A DNA stretch of 64,000 nt, taken from the NCBI GenBank assembly GCA_947499715.1, contig CANMPL010000001.1:659501-723500 (forward strand), read 5' to 3'. The translations under genes and the position numbers were made by a program. The stretch comes from an uncultured Paracoccaceae bacterium. GTDB lineage: Bacteria; Pseudomonadota; Alphaproteobacteria; Rhodobacterales; Rhodobacteraceae. Positions 1-8,897 of this stretch are shown here, piece by piece. The number at the start of each line of letters is the position of its first letter. Position 1 is the stretch's first letter. The notes beneath the pieces are model-generated. The model had not been told where the DNA came from and did not search any database. It worked only from the letters and a program-made list of their open reading frames with translations.

Positions 1-72
1 GCGACCGTCTTGCATGGCCCAACCTGCGTCCAAAAGGGCGGCGCGTCCTGCGTCATCCAAAGCATCTGTCAT
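1..72 (-). CDS. Partial: probable pterin-4a-carbinolamine dehydratase, N-terminus only
   Basis: Only the first 24 codons lie in the window; the gene runs off the left edge. The ATG (72-70) overlaps the TGA stop of the FemAB-like gene in a 4-base ATGA junction, which argues for a real, translationally coupled gene. The residues show LLDAGW followed by a GR pair, the pattern seen near the N-terminus of pterin-4a-carbinolamine dehydratases (PhhB/DCoH), which dehydrate 4a-hydroxytetrahydrobiopterin. The catalytic histidines would lie outside the window, so the assignment is tentative. Confidence 0.4.
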   Translation of the reverse strand, partial: MTDALDDAGRAALLDAGWAMQDGR

Positions 73-1253
73 TGTTGTTCCTCTCTGTTGTCTTTGCGAA
101 AAGGGCCGTAGCTGGTCAGCACCTCAATTTCGTGGTCAATCGCGTCGCGTTCGTGGTCAAGATATTGGGCCACCGCCTCGCGAAAGCCCGGATCGGCGAA
201 CCAATGCACCGAATGGGTGGTCACCGGTAGATACCCCCGCGCAAGCTTGTGTTCACCCTGCGCGCCCGCCTCGACCCGCGCCATGCCGTTGGCAATCGCA
301 AAGTCGATGGCCTGATAATAACATAGCTCAAAATGCAGGGCAGGGTGGTGCGCAGTGCAACCCCAGTAGCGACCATAAAGCGTCTCACGCCCGATCATAT
401 TCAACGCCCCGGCGATCGGTTGACCGTCTTGCAGCGCGAGCACCAACAAGATGTCGTCGCGCAGATGGGTCTGAGCCTCGTCAAAGAATTGCCGCGTCAG
501 GTAAGGCGTGCCCCATTTGCGGTTTCCGGTGTCTTGATAGAACTGCCAGAAGGCATCCCAATGGTGCGGCTGGATGGCGTCTCCGGTCAGGCTGACGATC
601 TCGCCGCCGAATGCTTGTGCCGTCGCGCGTTCCTTGCGGATGTTCTTGCGTTTGCGGCTGGACAGGTCTGCCAGAAATGCGTCGAAATCGGCGTAGCCGT
701 TGTTTTCCCAGTGAAATTGCTGTCCGGTTCGATGTAACAACCCCATTTCAGCGGCGGCGATTGCCTCGGCCTCTGTGCAGAAGGTCGCATGCAACGACGA
801 AAGCTCGTTGTCGCTGGCGATTTGGACGGCCCCTTGGATCAACGCGCCCATGCCCACCGCCTCAAATCCGGGGCGGGTCAGAAACCGACGTCCCGTGGCC
901 GGGGTGAACGGCACCGCGATCTGAAGCTTGGGGTAGTAGCGTCCGCCCGCGTTTTCATAAGCGTGGGCCCAATTGAAATCGAACATGTATTCGCCCTGAC
1001 TATGCCCTTTTGCATAGAGGGGGGCCACGGCGATGACCTGATCGTCGATCTTTGCAGCAAGGTATCGCGGTTGCCAGCCAGTGCCCGGCCCGACCGATCC
1101 GCTGTCTTCCAGGGCTTTCAAAAACCGATAGGTTGTAAAGGGATCGTTCGGACGACCATCTGCCGCTTCAGGGCAGGCGCAGGCATCCCAGTCGACAGGA
1201 TTAATCTTGTCCAGCGAGGGGAAAGCGGTGATTTCGATTGGCGCATCTGTCAT
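69..1253 (-). CDS. FemAB/GNAT-like acyltransferase (DUF482 family)
   Basis: This 394-residue protein matches the DUF482/COG3146 family, which has a GNAT-like fold related to FemAB peptidyl transferases; no substrate is established. Typical family landmarks are a basic RKRKNIRKER stretch near residue 200, a YGRYWGC segment near 296, and an EAGAQGEHKLARG stretch near 330. The length is normal for the family. It lies 30 bases downstream of the phosphodiesterase gene on the same strand and overlaps the next gene by 4 bases, so it is probably part of a ridA-gdpd-acyltransferase operon. The family assignment is firm; the biochemical role is unknown. Confidence 0.8.
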   Translation of the reverse strand: MTDAPIEITAFPSLDKINPVDWDACACPEAADGRPNDPFTTYRFLKALEDSGSVGPGTGWQPRYLAAKIDDQVIAVAPLYAKGHSQGEYMFDFNWAHAYENAGGRYYPKLQIAVPFTPATGRRFLTRPGFEAVGMGALIQGAVQIASDNELSSLHATFCTEAEAIAAAEMGLLHRTGQQFHWENNGYADFDAFLADLSSRKRKNIRKERATAQAFGGEIVSLTGDAIQPHHWDAFWQFYQDTGNRKWGTPYLTRQFFDEAQTHLRDDILLVLALQDGQPIAGALNMIGRETLYGRYWGCTAHHPALHFELCYYQAIDFAIANGMARVEAGAQGEHKLARGYLPVTTHSVHWFADPGFREAVAQYLDHERDAIDHEIEVLTSYGPFRKDNREEQQ

Positions 1254-1283
1254 GCGTCTAACTTGTGCGCCGCGCGGTGCGGG

Positions 1284-2036
1284 TCAAGCGGAGTAGCCTT
1301 CAAATGTCACGTTATCCGCTATTTTCCGGGCTTCAGCTTCAACCTCTGCCGACCGCACGGTCCAGCACAGGATGCGAGCGCCCTGTTGCTTGAGTTCTGC
1401 CACCCGCGGGGCCGCAAGATCGTTGACGTTGTGGCTGATGAAAGAGGCGTCAACCGCGTCGTAATCGGGGATTTGCGCCGCGCGTTTGCGAACCCCGTCC
1501 GAAATCGTTGGCCAGTCTTTTGCAACAAACGGATCGGTCACCAATCCGCGCGGGACCTGAGGCAAAATGCGGGCCATTTCGCTGATATGATGCGGGTTGA
1601 ACGACATCACGGCCACGTCGCCTTTGTAGCTGTGCAACAGGGTGGCTACAGCTTTGCCGACACCACCGATTTGCGGGCCAAGGTTGCCGTCCTGATCCTT
1701 GATCTCGATCAGCAAGGGCACTTCACCGTTGACCACTGACAAGACCTCTTGCAGCGTGGGGATCGTGCCGCGATCGTCCTTGAGCTGGATTGCCGTCAAC
1801 TCGTCTGACCGGTGTTGTGCAACTGGCCCTTTGGCAGGTGTCAGCCGCGACAGATCATAGTCGTGAAACACCATGGGGACGCCATCGCGCGAAACCTGGA
1901 TGTCGATTTCCATGCCATACCCTGCCGCGACTGCGGCCATGATGGACGCAATGCTGTTTTCAACACGCCCATGCGCACGACGATGCAGGCCGCGATGCGC
2001 GATGGGACGGGCAAGGAAGGACGCAGGCAGGGTCAT
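1284..2036 (-). CDS. ugpQ: Glycerophosphodiester phosphodiesterase
   Basis: A 250-residue GDPD-family enzyme that hydrolyses glycerophosphodiesters to glycerol 3-phosphate and an alcohol. The diagnostic N-terminal pieces are visible: AHRGLH with the catalytic histidine near residue 14, an EN pair near 26, GMEIDIQVSRDG near 41 supplying metal-binding acids, and FHDYDLSRLT with the second histidine near 58. No signal peptide is seen, so it is cytosolic like UgpQ rather than periplasmic GlpQ. Its ATG overlaps the ridA stop by 4 bases (ATGA), indicating coupled translation. The symbol follows the cytosolic family; no ugp transporter lies nearby. Confidence 0.85.
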   Translation of the reverse strand: MTLPASFLARPIAHRGLHRRAHGRVENSIASIMAAVAAGYGMEIDIQVSRDGVPMVFHDYDLSRLTPAKGPVAQHRSDELTAIQLKDDRGTIPTLQEVLSVVNGEVPLLIEIKDQDGNLGPQIGGVGKAVATLLHSYKGDVAVMSFNPHHISEMARILPQVPRGLVTDPFVAKDWPTISDGVRKRAAQIPDYDAVDASFISHNVNDLAAPRVAELKQQGARILCWTVRSAEVEAEARKIADNVTFEGYSA

Positions 2037-2494
2037 GCGATCTCAAAGATGCCTTCGATTTCAACGCTGACATCAAAGGGCAAAGCGGCTGCGCTGACTG
2101 CTGATCGCGCATGTCGCCCTTTGTCGCCAAGAGCTTCGACCATGAAATCAGATGCGCCATTGATGACCTTGGGCTGGTCGGTGAAATCGGCGGTGGAATT
2201 CACGAAACCGACCAGTTTTACGACCCGCACCAAGCGGTCGATGTCGCCACCACAGGCCGCCTTGAGCTGGGCAAGCAAGCTGATCGCACAGGTCTTGGCA
2301 GCAGCTGCGCCGTCTTCCACGCTGACACTGTCGCCGAGCTTGCCGGTCAAGAAACCATCAGGTCCCATGCTGATTTGGCCCGACACATAGACTGTGTTCC
2401 CGGTGATCACATAAGGGACATAGTTCGCCGCTGGTGCGGGGGCTTCGGGCAGGGTGATGCCCAATTCTGACAGGCGTGTTTCAATAGCGGACAT
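2033..2494 (-). CDS. RidA-family (YjgF/YER057c) protein
   Basis: A protein of about 153 residues in the RidA family, whose best-known members deaminate reactive enamine/imine intermediates released by PLP enzymes. The start was set at the ATG at 2494, not an upstream in-frame codon, because AAGGAG sits 7 bases before it. Family landmarks include VSGQISMGPDG near residue 40 and a C-terminal VEIEGIFEIA. The long-form sequence ELGITLPEAPAPAANYVPYV is typical of the alphaproteobacterial subgroup annotated as RidA, which may differ in activity from canonical RidA. It is followed by the phosphodiesterase with a 4-base overlap. Confidence 0.85.
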   Translation of the reverse strand: MSAIETRLSELGITLPEAPAPAANYVPYVITGNTVYVSGQISMGPDGFLTGKLGDSVSVEDGAAAAKTCAISLLAQLKAACGGDIDRLVRVVKLVGFVNSTADFTDQPKVINGASDFMVEALGDKGRHARSAVSAAALPFDVSVEIEGIFEIA

Positions 2495-2548
2495 CGGCAG
2501 GCTCCTTGTTGCTTGCCGGAAACTAGACCGCCCCGTCAGGCGGCGCAA

Positions 2549-3850
2549 TCAGGACTCGCGGAATGCCTTGGCGAAATAGTCAGAGAGTGGTTTGAGCAGG
2601 TAATCCATCGGGCTGCGGTCGGCGGTTCGCACAAAAGCCTCGACCGGCATGCCGGGAATCAGCGTCGACCCTTCGGGCAGTCTGTCAATCTCACCTTCGT
2701 TCATCTGCACTTCGGCCCGGTAGTAGGACAGGCCCGCGTTCTGATCTTGAAAGGCATCGGCGGAGATAAGCGTAACCTTGCCCTTCAACTCGGGTGTCCG
2801 GCGTTGATCAAGGGCAGAAAAACGCAAAGTCACATCCTGACCGACATGGATCTGGTCGATGTCATTCAGCTGAACCTGCGTCGCGATCACAAGAGGGCGG
2901 TCTTGCGGAACGATATATAGCACCGGATCCGCAGGCCTGATGACGGAACGCGGGGCAAAAACGGTTAAGCCATAGACGATGCCGCTTACGGGCGCGCGGA
3001 TGTCCAACCGCTCGAGTTGCGTGCGCAATGTGCGGCGGCGTTCAGATAACTCAAGCTGCGTATATTGCAGGTCGCGCAACTGCGTGATCGCCTCTTCCCG
3101 GCGGGTCGTGGTCAGACCAAGCACCTGAATTTCGATCTCTGTCATGCGCTCACTTGCCTGCGCTGCAGATGCGGTTAGCTCCCCAACGCGGCCCAAAAGG
3201 CTTGCTTCTTCACGCTGCAAGGCAAGCACGCGGCTGGCCTGCGCGAGGCCGCGGTCTAGTAGGGATTGCTGATCGGCCAATTCCTGCGCAATAAGCTCTC
3301 TTTGCGTGGAAAGGGCGGTTTGCTGTGCCTGAATCCCTGCCAGTTGGCTTGCGATTTGGGCGGTTTGCTGGGTCAGTTGCTCTGTCGCGCGGTTGATTGA
3401 ATCGACGCGCGCCTCGAACAGGCGTTTTTGCCCATCCATCAACTCAACAGCGTCCGGGCCGCCGTCTTTCAGGATGTCATCAAAGTCCAGTTCCACTTCG
3501 CCATCGCGTTCAGCTTTCAACCGGGCAGTGCGGGCCAGAATTTCATAGAGCTGCCCCTCGATCACGGCGAGTTCTGAGGTGAGGATAGAGCTGTCGAGCC
3601 GGATCATCATCGTGCCTTCGGCCACGTTATCGCCTTCATCCACAAGGATTTCCGCAACAACGCCGCCATCGGGGTGTTGGACAACCTGCCGGTTGCGATC
3701 AACCTCGATCTGCCCCGTGGTGATCACTGCACCTGTGATCTGTGCCATCACGGCCCAGGTTCCAAAGCCACCCACCAAGATAACCAAAGCAATCAGGCCC
3801 AAGGTCATTGGGCGCGTCGCGGACCAGCGGTTTTTGTGGTCGTCGGTCAT
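2549..3850 (-). CDS. HlyD-family type I secretion adaptor
   Basis: A 433-residue periplasmic adaptor (membrane fusion protein) of a type I secretion system, which bridges the inner-membrane ABC exporter and an outer-membrane TolC channel. A transmembrane helix lies at about residues 16-36, followed by a lipoyl-like region (VEVDRN, HPDGGVV), a long alpha-helical coiled coil rich in Gln/Ala/Glu (about 95-265) and a second lipoyl/beta domain. Its start overlaps the ABC gene stop by 4 bases, so the two are co-translated. No TolC homologue is in the window. Confidence 0.9.
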   Translation of the reverse strand: MTDDHKNRWSATRPMTLGLIALVILVGGFGTWAVMAQITGAVITTGQIEVDRNRQVVQHPDGGVVAEILVDEGDNVAEGTMMIRLDSSILTSELAVIEGQLYEILARTARLKAERDGEVELDFDDILKDGGPDAVELMDGQKRLFEARVDSINRATEQLTQQTAQIASQLAGIQAQQTALSTQRELIAQELADQQSLLDRGLAQASRVLALQREEASLLGRVGELTASAAQASERMTEIEIQVLGLTTTRREEAITQLRDLQYTQLELSERRRTLRTQLERLDIRAPVSGIVYGLTVFAPRSVIRPADPVLYIVPQDRPLVIATQVQLNDIDQIHVGQDVTLRFSALDQRRTPELKGKVTLISADAFQDQNAGLSYYRAEVQMNEGEIDRLPEGSTLIPGMPVEAFVRTADRSPMDYLLKPLSDYFAKAFRES

Positions 3851-5586
3851 GATACGCCTCCGGCCTTGCCTGCGTTTTGCGTAATCGCCTGCGCGTTTTT
3901 CACCACGTCTTTCATGACTTCATCCTTGGGACCAAAGGCGCGTTTCGCCCCGTTTTCAATCACCAGCAGCATGTCACATTCCTGAATAGCGGCCGGACGG
4001 TGGGCCATGATAAAGACGGCTTTGCCTTCTTCCTTGGCAATCTTGATCGCATTGTTCAGGGCCATTGACCCGTCATTGTCCAGGTTTGAATTGGGTTCAT
4101 CCAACACCAGAACAACTGGGTTGCCATACATTGCGCGGGCCAAGCCGACGCGCTGAATCTGTCCGCCCGAAAGACGCCCGCCGTTTGCGCTGACACGGGT
4201 GTCGTAGCCTTCGGGCAACTTCAAAATCATCTCGTGGGCAGCGGCCTTTTTGGCGGCAGCGACCACGGCGGCATCATCAGGTGTCTTGGACATGCGCGCG
4301 ATGTTTTCCTTGATCGTGCCATCAAAGAGTTGCACGCGCTGCGGCAAATAGCCGATATGCTGGCCCAGCACGTCAGGGTCGTATTGGTCCAGCGCGGCCC
4401 CATCCAGCCTGATCTTGCCGCCCGCAGGCTTCCAAACACCGGTCAGCGCACGCGCCAGCGTTGACTTGCCCGCACCAGAGGTGCCGATGACGCCCACAGC
4501 CTGCCCTGGCCGCACTTCAAAAGAAATCATGCGCAAAGCGGCTTGCTGTTCGCCGGGGGGAATCACCGTGACCTGATCTGCGACAAGACGTGCCGCGGGT
4601 TGCGGCAATGCGGTGCGCGGTTGATCTACAGGGATTGCGCCCAAGAGCACAGACAAACGCGCCCAGCCTTCACGGCCCTTTTGGAAATTTGCCCATTGGC
4701 CCACGATCAACTCGATCGGCGCAAGGGCGCGGCCCAACAGGATTGACCCTGCGATCATCGCGCCTGGCGTCAGCTGTCCCTGCAGCACCAGATAAGCACC
4801 AAGGCCAAGCATCGCCGATTGCAAAAACAGCCGGAATGCCTTGGTCAACGAGGTGAATGTGCCAGCCGAATCCGCGGCCCCAATTGTCGCATCGAGTGAC
4901 GATCCGCGGGCGACCTGCCAGCGGTCAAACGCCGCCTCGCGCATGCCCAATGAGTGCACCATTTCGCTTTCATTGCGGATTTGGGCGCCCAAGGCCTCTG
5001 ACTGGAAAGACGCGGCATTCGCCCGTTCCAGTGGCTTGCGGGTGGTCAACTGGTTGGCGATGGCGATGATGATCAGGATCACCCCACCGACAAGCCCCAA
5101 GATCCCCATCAATGGGTGAAAGATGAAAATCCCCAAGAAAAACAAGGGTGCAAACGGCAGGTCAAATACTGCCATCAAGGCGGGCGATGTGATCAGCCGC
5201 TGCACCGCTTCAAGGTCACGCAGCCCTGTCGCAGCTTCTTGCGGCGCGCGGTTCAGCGTTGTGGCTTTGAGCACCGCAGAAAAGACGCGCCGGTCCAGTC
5301 GGGCCTGAAACCGCGCACCGACGCGGGCCATGACCCGACTGCGCACAAAATCCAGAATGCCCATCATCGTGTACAAGAACGCAACCAAGACCGACAACGC
5401 GATCAAAGTTTCTAGACTGCCGCTGCCCAGCACCCGGTCATAGACGTTCAGCATATAAAGCGGGCCGGTCAACATCAGCAGGTTCACCACAAGGCTGAAG
5501 ACCGCCACCATCCAATACAGGTGGCGGCTTTCGCGTCGTGCCGCGACCAGTTCTGCCCGGCCTTCATTTGTCTGGTGGTCTGCCAT
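3847..5586 (-). CDS. Type I secretion permease/ATPase (PrtD/PrsD-like)
   Basis: An ABC half-transporter with fused membrane and ATPase domains, of the PrtD type that exports RTX proteins and proteases lacking N-terminal signals. Using the ATG at 5586 it has about 579 residues: transmembrane helices across 25-300, Walker [10 protein letters not shown] near 368, the LSGGQ signature near 472 and Walker B VLVLDEP near 492. Upstream in-frame starts exist (ATG 5649, TTG 5661), but the PrtD-like homology begins after 5586. It is followed by the HlyD adaptor with a 4-base overlap. The RTX gene at 13.4-14.9 kb is a plausible substrate; that link is inference. Confidence 0.88.
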   Translation of the reverse strand: MADHQTNEGRAELVAARRESRHLYWMVAVFSLVVNLLMLTGPLYMLNVYDRVLGSGSLETLIALSVLVAFLYTMMGILDFVRSRVMARVGARFQARLDRRVFSAVLKATTLNRAPQEAATGLRDLEAVQRLITSPALMAVFDLPFAPLFFLGIFIFHPLMGILGLVGGVILIIIAIANQLTTRKPLERANAASFQSEALGAQIRNESEMVHSLGMREAAFDRWQVARGSSLDATIGAADSAGTFTSLTKAFRLFLQSAMLGLGAYLVLQGQLTPGAMIAGSILLGRALAPIELIVGQWANFQKGREGWARLSVLLGAIPVDQPRTALPQPAARLVADQVTVIPPGEQQAALRMISFEVRPGQAVGVIGTSGAGKSTLARALTGVWKPAGGKIRLDGAALDQYDPDVLGQHIGYLPQRVQLFDGTIKENIARMSKTPDDAAVVAAAKKAAAHEMILKLPEGYDTRVSANGGRLSGGQIQRVGLARAMYGNPVVLVLDEPNSNLDNDGSMALNNAIKIAKEEGKAVFIMAHRPAAIQECDMLLVIENGAKRAFGPKDEVMKDVVKNAQAITQNAGKAGGVS

Positions 5587-5742
5587 TTTACCCGTCCGCT
5601 GGCCCTTTGGGCCTTGTCTGCCTATTCTTACGCTGCGTTCTAGCGGCATTTTTGCTGCCAATCACGCCCTAAACGTCCCCATTGAAAAATCTGCCCAATG
5701 TGGTCACATCAAAGGCTCAATCATTTGTATGAGTATTTGCAC

Positions 5743-6108
5743 ATGTCGTTTTCAAAACCATATCACCTTGCCGCGATCCTCGCAGTTGCTCCGGGCCTTC
5801 TATGCGCTGGTCCTTATGATGGCGTTTACAAACAGACGTCAAATTCAGAATGCAGCCTTGTAGGCGTCGATGGCGGGGCGGTTGAGATCCGCGAAGGCAT
5901 TTTCTACGGGGTCGAGGTTGAGTGTCGGATGACACGGCCCGTCAATGTGATCGACATGGATGCCACCTTGTACACCATGCAATGTTCGGGTGAGGATCAG
6001 GCATGGTCCGAACGTGCGATGATGATGAAACCTGCCGAAAATGCAGGGCTTATCATGATCTGGGACGGCTACGCCTTTGCCTATGAGGCCTGCACGATCC
6101 CCGAATAA
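5743..6108 (+). CDS. Small secreted protein, unknown function
   Basis: A 121-residue protein starting at the ATG at 5743. The N-terminus (MSFSKPYHLAAILAVAPGLL then CAGPYDG) is a convincing signal peptide, possibly with a lipobox-like Cys. The mature part contains several cysteines (in SECSL, VECRM, MQCSG, EACTI) that could form disulfides. Upstream in-frame codons are weaker starts because they would bury the signal. It faces the type I secretion genes divergently and converges on the penicillin-binding protein gene with 3 bases between stops. I do not recognise a family. Confidence 0.65.
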   Translation: MSFSKPYHLAAILAVAPGLLCAGPYDGVYKQTSNSECSLVGVDGGAVEIREGIFYGVEVECRMTRPVNVIDMDATLYTMQCSGEDQAWSERAMMMKPAENAGLIMIWDGYAFAYEACTIPE

Positions 6109-6111
6109 TCG

Positions 6112-8262
6112 TTATTCGCCCAGACCACCCAGGATGTCGTCCAGCACGTTCAGAATTTCCTGATCCGCGACAATATCCCCTCCAGAGATGGTCCCGGCGC
6201 CTGACGCAACTGACGGTGCTTCCATCGGAAGGCGAGAGGGCTGCCAACCCGCAGTGATCCGCGTCATCGTCTCGCGCCAGATATCTGCAGGCAGGCCGCC
6301 GCCCGTCACCTTGTTGAGAGGCGTGTTGTCATCATTGCCCATCCAAACCCCGGTCACATAGTCACCGGTAAAGCCGATGAACCATGCGTCGCGCTGCGAA
6401 TTTGTAGTGCCGGTTTTGCCGGCCACTTGCCACCCTTCCATTTGAGCACGGGTGCCGGTGCCGTTTTCGACCACTTGATGCATCATCCATGTCAGCTGTC
6501 GCGCGGCACTTTCGTTGATCACACGCTCACCGATGCCGGCCCCTGCATTTGTCATCAAGGGTTCCGCATCGCCGCGTAGGCGCAGATCTGTCAGGCCATA
6601 CGGGATGACAGAGGACCCACCATTCAGAAACCCCGCATAAGCGCCCGTCATTTCGATCAGTGTGCTTTCTGAGACGCCAAGTGCAAGCGCCGGGCCAGCG
6701 GCAAGATCGCTATCGATGCCGAACCCCTGTGCGACAGTGCGCACCAATTCGCGCCCAACTTCTTCGGACATGACCACGGCAGGAATATTCCGGCTTTCCG
6801 CCAAAGACCGCGTGAGCGTTACGTCGCCCTTGAATTGTCGGTCGTAATTCTGCGGCTCCCATGGACCGGATCCGGGGATGGTGATGGTCAAAGGCGCGTC
6901 TTTTATGAAGTCATTCGGCGAAAACCCAAGCTCGAGCGCGGTTGCGTACACAAACGGCTTGAAGACGGACCCGGTTTGCCGGTTTGCCTGCGTCGCCCGG
7001 TTAAACGCACCAGAAGCACGGACATCTCGCCCGCCAACCATGGCGCGCACGGCCCCGTCGGGGGACATCACAACGATGGCCGCCTGTGCAACAGATCCTT
7101 CGCGCACCTTGTTTTCAAATACCCATAGCAGCGCCTCCTCGGCTGCCGTCTGAATGCGCTGATCCAAAGTGGTTTTGACGATGATGTCTTCGGTGGTGTC
7201 ATCGGTCAGAAAGTCCGGGATGCCATCAAGCGCCCAATCGGCAAAGTATCCGCCCGCCTTTGCCGCTGCCGCTTCGCTGAGGACGGCGGGATTGGCGCTT
7301 GCCTCATCCGCCGCGCGTTCGGACAAGTAACCTTGTTCGCGCATCAGCCGGATCACGGTCGCGGCACGATCCTGCGCGCGCTGCAAACTAGACGTGGGTG
7401 CTGTTGAGGAAGGCGCCCGGATCACACCGGCCAGCATTGCGGCCTGAGCGGGGTTCACCTCTGCTGCGGAGATGCCAAAGAACCGCTGGGCTGCGGCCTC
7501 TGCACCCCGCGCACCGCCACCCATGTAGACGCGGTTGAGGTAGATCGTCAGGATCTCGTCTTTGGTATATCGCGCTTCCATTGCCATCGCAAAGACGGCC
7601 TCTTTCACCTTTCGCCAAAGCGTGGTGCGGCGGCAGTCCTGTTCATAGGCTCGTTCGTCGTCCCAACGGCTTGGGTCATAAGGCACTCCATTACAAAGCA
7701 ACTTTGCCGTCTGCTGAGAGATCGACGACCCACCAGCGCCCGACAATGGATTCCGCCCCTGGGAATAGTTGCGGTACATCGCTGCGACCGTGGCATAGGG
7801 GTCGATCCCGAAATGAATTCCGAAGCGCTTGTCCTCGGTCGCGACAACCGCGTTGCGCAAATGGGGTGAGACCGTGTCAGCCGTGATCATGCCACCAAAA
7901 AGTTCCCCGCGAGAGGCGAATCGCGCGCCATCCCGGTCCTGCAGAATCACCGACCCGCGGGTGCGGGCATCCACAAGCTCTTCAATCGGCGGGAGTTGGC
8001 TGGCGTAATACCATACGCCAAGTCCTGTCAAAACCGTGACTGCGAGACCCAGCCGCCATGTCAGACGCCAAATGATGCGGAAAAGCCAGACAAATGGCGA
8101 CAGCAACCAGCCGATGATGCCGCGCTTGGCGGTCTTCTTGCGTGGGGCCGCGCGGCGTTTGGCCTTGCGGGCTGGCGCCGCCTTGCGCTTTGGTTTTGGC
8201 TTGGAATTGGAATAGCGCTTGTCGGCCACAAGTGGCCCGCGTTTCCCGCCTTGTCCGGTCAT
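6112..8262 (-). CDS. Penicillin-binding protein 1A-type bifunctional transglycosylase/transpeptidase
   Basis: A 716-residue class A PBP that polymerises glycan strands and cross-links peptides at the inner membrane. A very basic cytoplasmic tail rich in Lys/Arg/Ala (1-48) precedes a transmembrane helix at about 65-87. The GT51 glycosyltransferase domain carries the catalytic Glu143 in ATEDKRF. The transpeptidase domain shows all three motifs: Ser432-Val-Phe-Lys435, SRN at 490-492 and KTGTT at 616-620. The length is normal for short PBP1A-like proteins of this group. It is monocistronic here, with a 272-base gap separating it from glnK. Confidence 0.92.
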   Translation of the reverse strand: MTGQGGKRGPLVADKRYSNSKPKPKRKAAPARKAKRRAAPRKKTAKRGIIGWLLSPFVWLFRIIWRLTWRLGLAVTVLTGLGVWYYASQLPPIEELVDARTRGSVILQDRDGARFASRGELFGGMITADTVSPHLRNAVVATEDKRFGIHFGIDPYATVAAMYRNYSQGRNPLSGAGGSSISQQTAKLLCNGVPYDPSRWDDERAYEQDCRRTTLWRKVKEAVFAMAMEARYTKDEILTIYLNRVYMGGGARGAEAAAQRFFGISAAEVNPAQAAMLAGVIRAPSSTAPTSSLQRAQDRAATVIRLMREQGYLSERAADEASANPAVLSEAAAAKAGGYFADWALDGIPDFLTDDTTEDIIVKTTLDQRIQTAAEEALLWVFENKVREGSVAQAAIVVMSPDGAVRAMVGGRDVRASGAFNRATQANRQTGSVFKPFVYATALELGFSPNDFIKDAPLTITIPGSGPWEPQNYDRQFKGDVTLTRSLAESRNIPAVVMSEEVGRELVRTVAQGFGIDSDLAAGPALALGVSESTLIEMTGAYAGFLNGGSSVIPYGLTDLRLRGDAEPLMTNAGAGIGERVINESAARQLTWMMHQVVENGTGTRAQMEGWQVAGKTGTTNSQRDAWFIGFTGDYVTGVWMGNDDNTPLNKVTGGGLPADIWRETMTRITAGWQPSRLPMEAPSVASGAGTISGGDIVADQEILNVLDDILGGLGE

Positions 8263-8386
8263 CTGCTTCTCAATCGTATTTGTCGTTTTGTGGTCATACT
8301 AACCGCAGTTGCAGGGCTTGTCCCCCACCCATATGTTCGGGCCTTGCCTTTTCTGATGTGCCTAAAAATGAGGCGATGAGGGTGGT

Positions 8387-8406
8387 TTGTGCAAAAATTG
8401 TGCAAA
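8387..8406. promoter_or_regulatory. Direct repeat upstream of glnK-amtB
   Basis: Two identical 9-base copies of TTGTGCAAA begin at 8387 and 8398, one helical turn (11 bases) apart, about 130 bases before the glnK start. Such phased repeats often bind a regulator. The GTGCA core resembles half of an NtrC site, but the arrangement is direct, not the TGCAC-N7-GTGCA palindrome, so NtrC binding is only a guess. The rest of the 8263-8534 gap shows no gene. Confidence 0.3.
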
Positions 8407-8534
8407 TCGTCAGGACTCCGCGCGTCTATTCAGGGCTCGTTTACTTGTTCCTCCGGCCCCAAAGGCTCTTTCTCCCCCCAACCGCCCGGCCAACGTGCCG
8501 ACGGGTCTGTGAAAGTTAGACGAGGGAACAACAC

Positions 8535-8873
8535 GTGAAACTCATCATTGCAACGATCAAACCGTTCAAGCTTGAAGAGGTCCGCGAAGCGCTGACCGCT
8601 GCTGGCGTGCGCGGCATGATGGTGTCCGAGATCAAGGGCTTCGGCTCTCAGTCGGGACATACCGAAATCTACCGTGGCGCGGAATACGCTGTGAATTTCG
8701 TACCAAAGGTCAAACTTGAAATCGTGGTGCCCGATGCGGTGGCCGAACAAGTCGTGACCACAATCGCCACAACCGCCAAGACCGACAAGATCGGCGACGG
8801 CAAAATCTTCGTGCTCGACGTGGAAAGCGCGCTGCGTGTCCGCACCGGCGAGCTGAACGACGACGCACTGTAA
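8535..8873 (+). CDS. glnK: PII nitrogen regulatory protein GlnK
   Basis: A 112-residue PII signal transducer of the GlnB/GlnK family that senses 2-oxoglutarate, ATP/ADP and, through uridylylation, glutamine. The T-loop carries the conserved uridylylation residue Tyr51 in RGAEYAVNF, and the C-terminal ADP/ATP loop reads GKIFVLDVESALRVRTGE. It lies 24 bases upstream of amtB, the usual arrangement in which GlnK plugs AmtB when ammonium is plentiful. The linkage to amtB favours glnK over glnB. Confidence 0.95.
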   Translation: MKLIIATIKPFKLEEVREALTAAGVRGMMVSEIKGFGSQSGHTEIYRGAEYAVNFVPKVKLEIVVPDAVAEQVVTTIATTAKTDKIGDGKIFVLDVESALRVRTGELNDDAL

Positions 8874-8897
8874 CCAGTGATCGGGACAAGGGAAAAC

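Noticed and set aside
5587-5661. Longer N-terminus of the type I ABC protein (TTG 5661 or ATG 5649)
   Set aside because: The added residues are basic and family-poor, the TTG has no ribosome site, and homology begins after the ATG at 5586.
8387-8406. Canonical NtrC site before glnK
   Set aside because: The two GTGCA-containing units are direct repeats, not an inverted TGCAC-N7-GTGCA site, so it was recorded only as a direct repeat.
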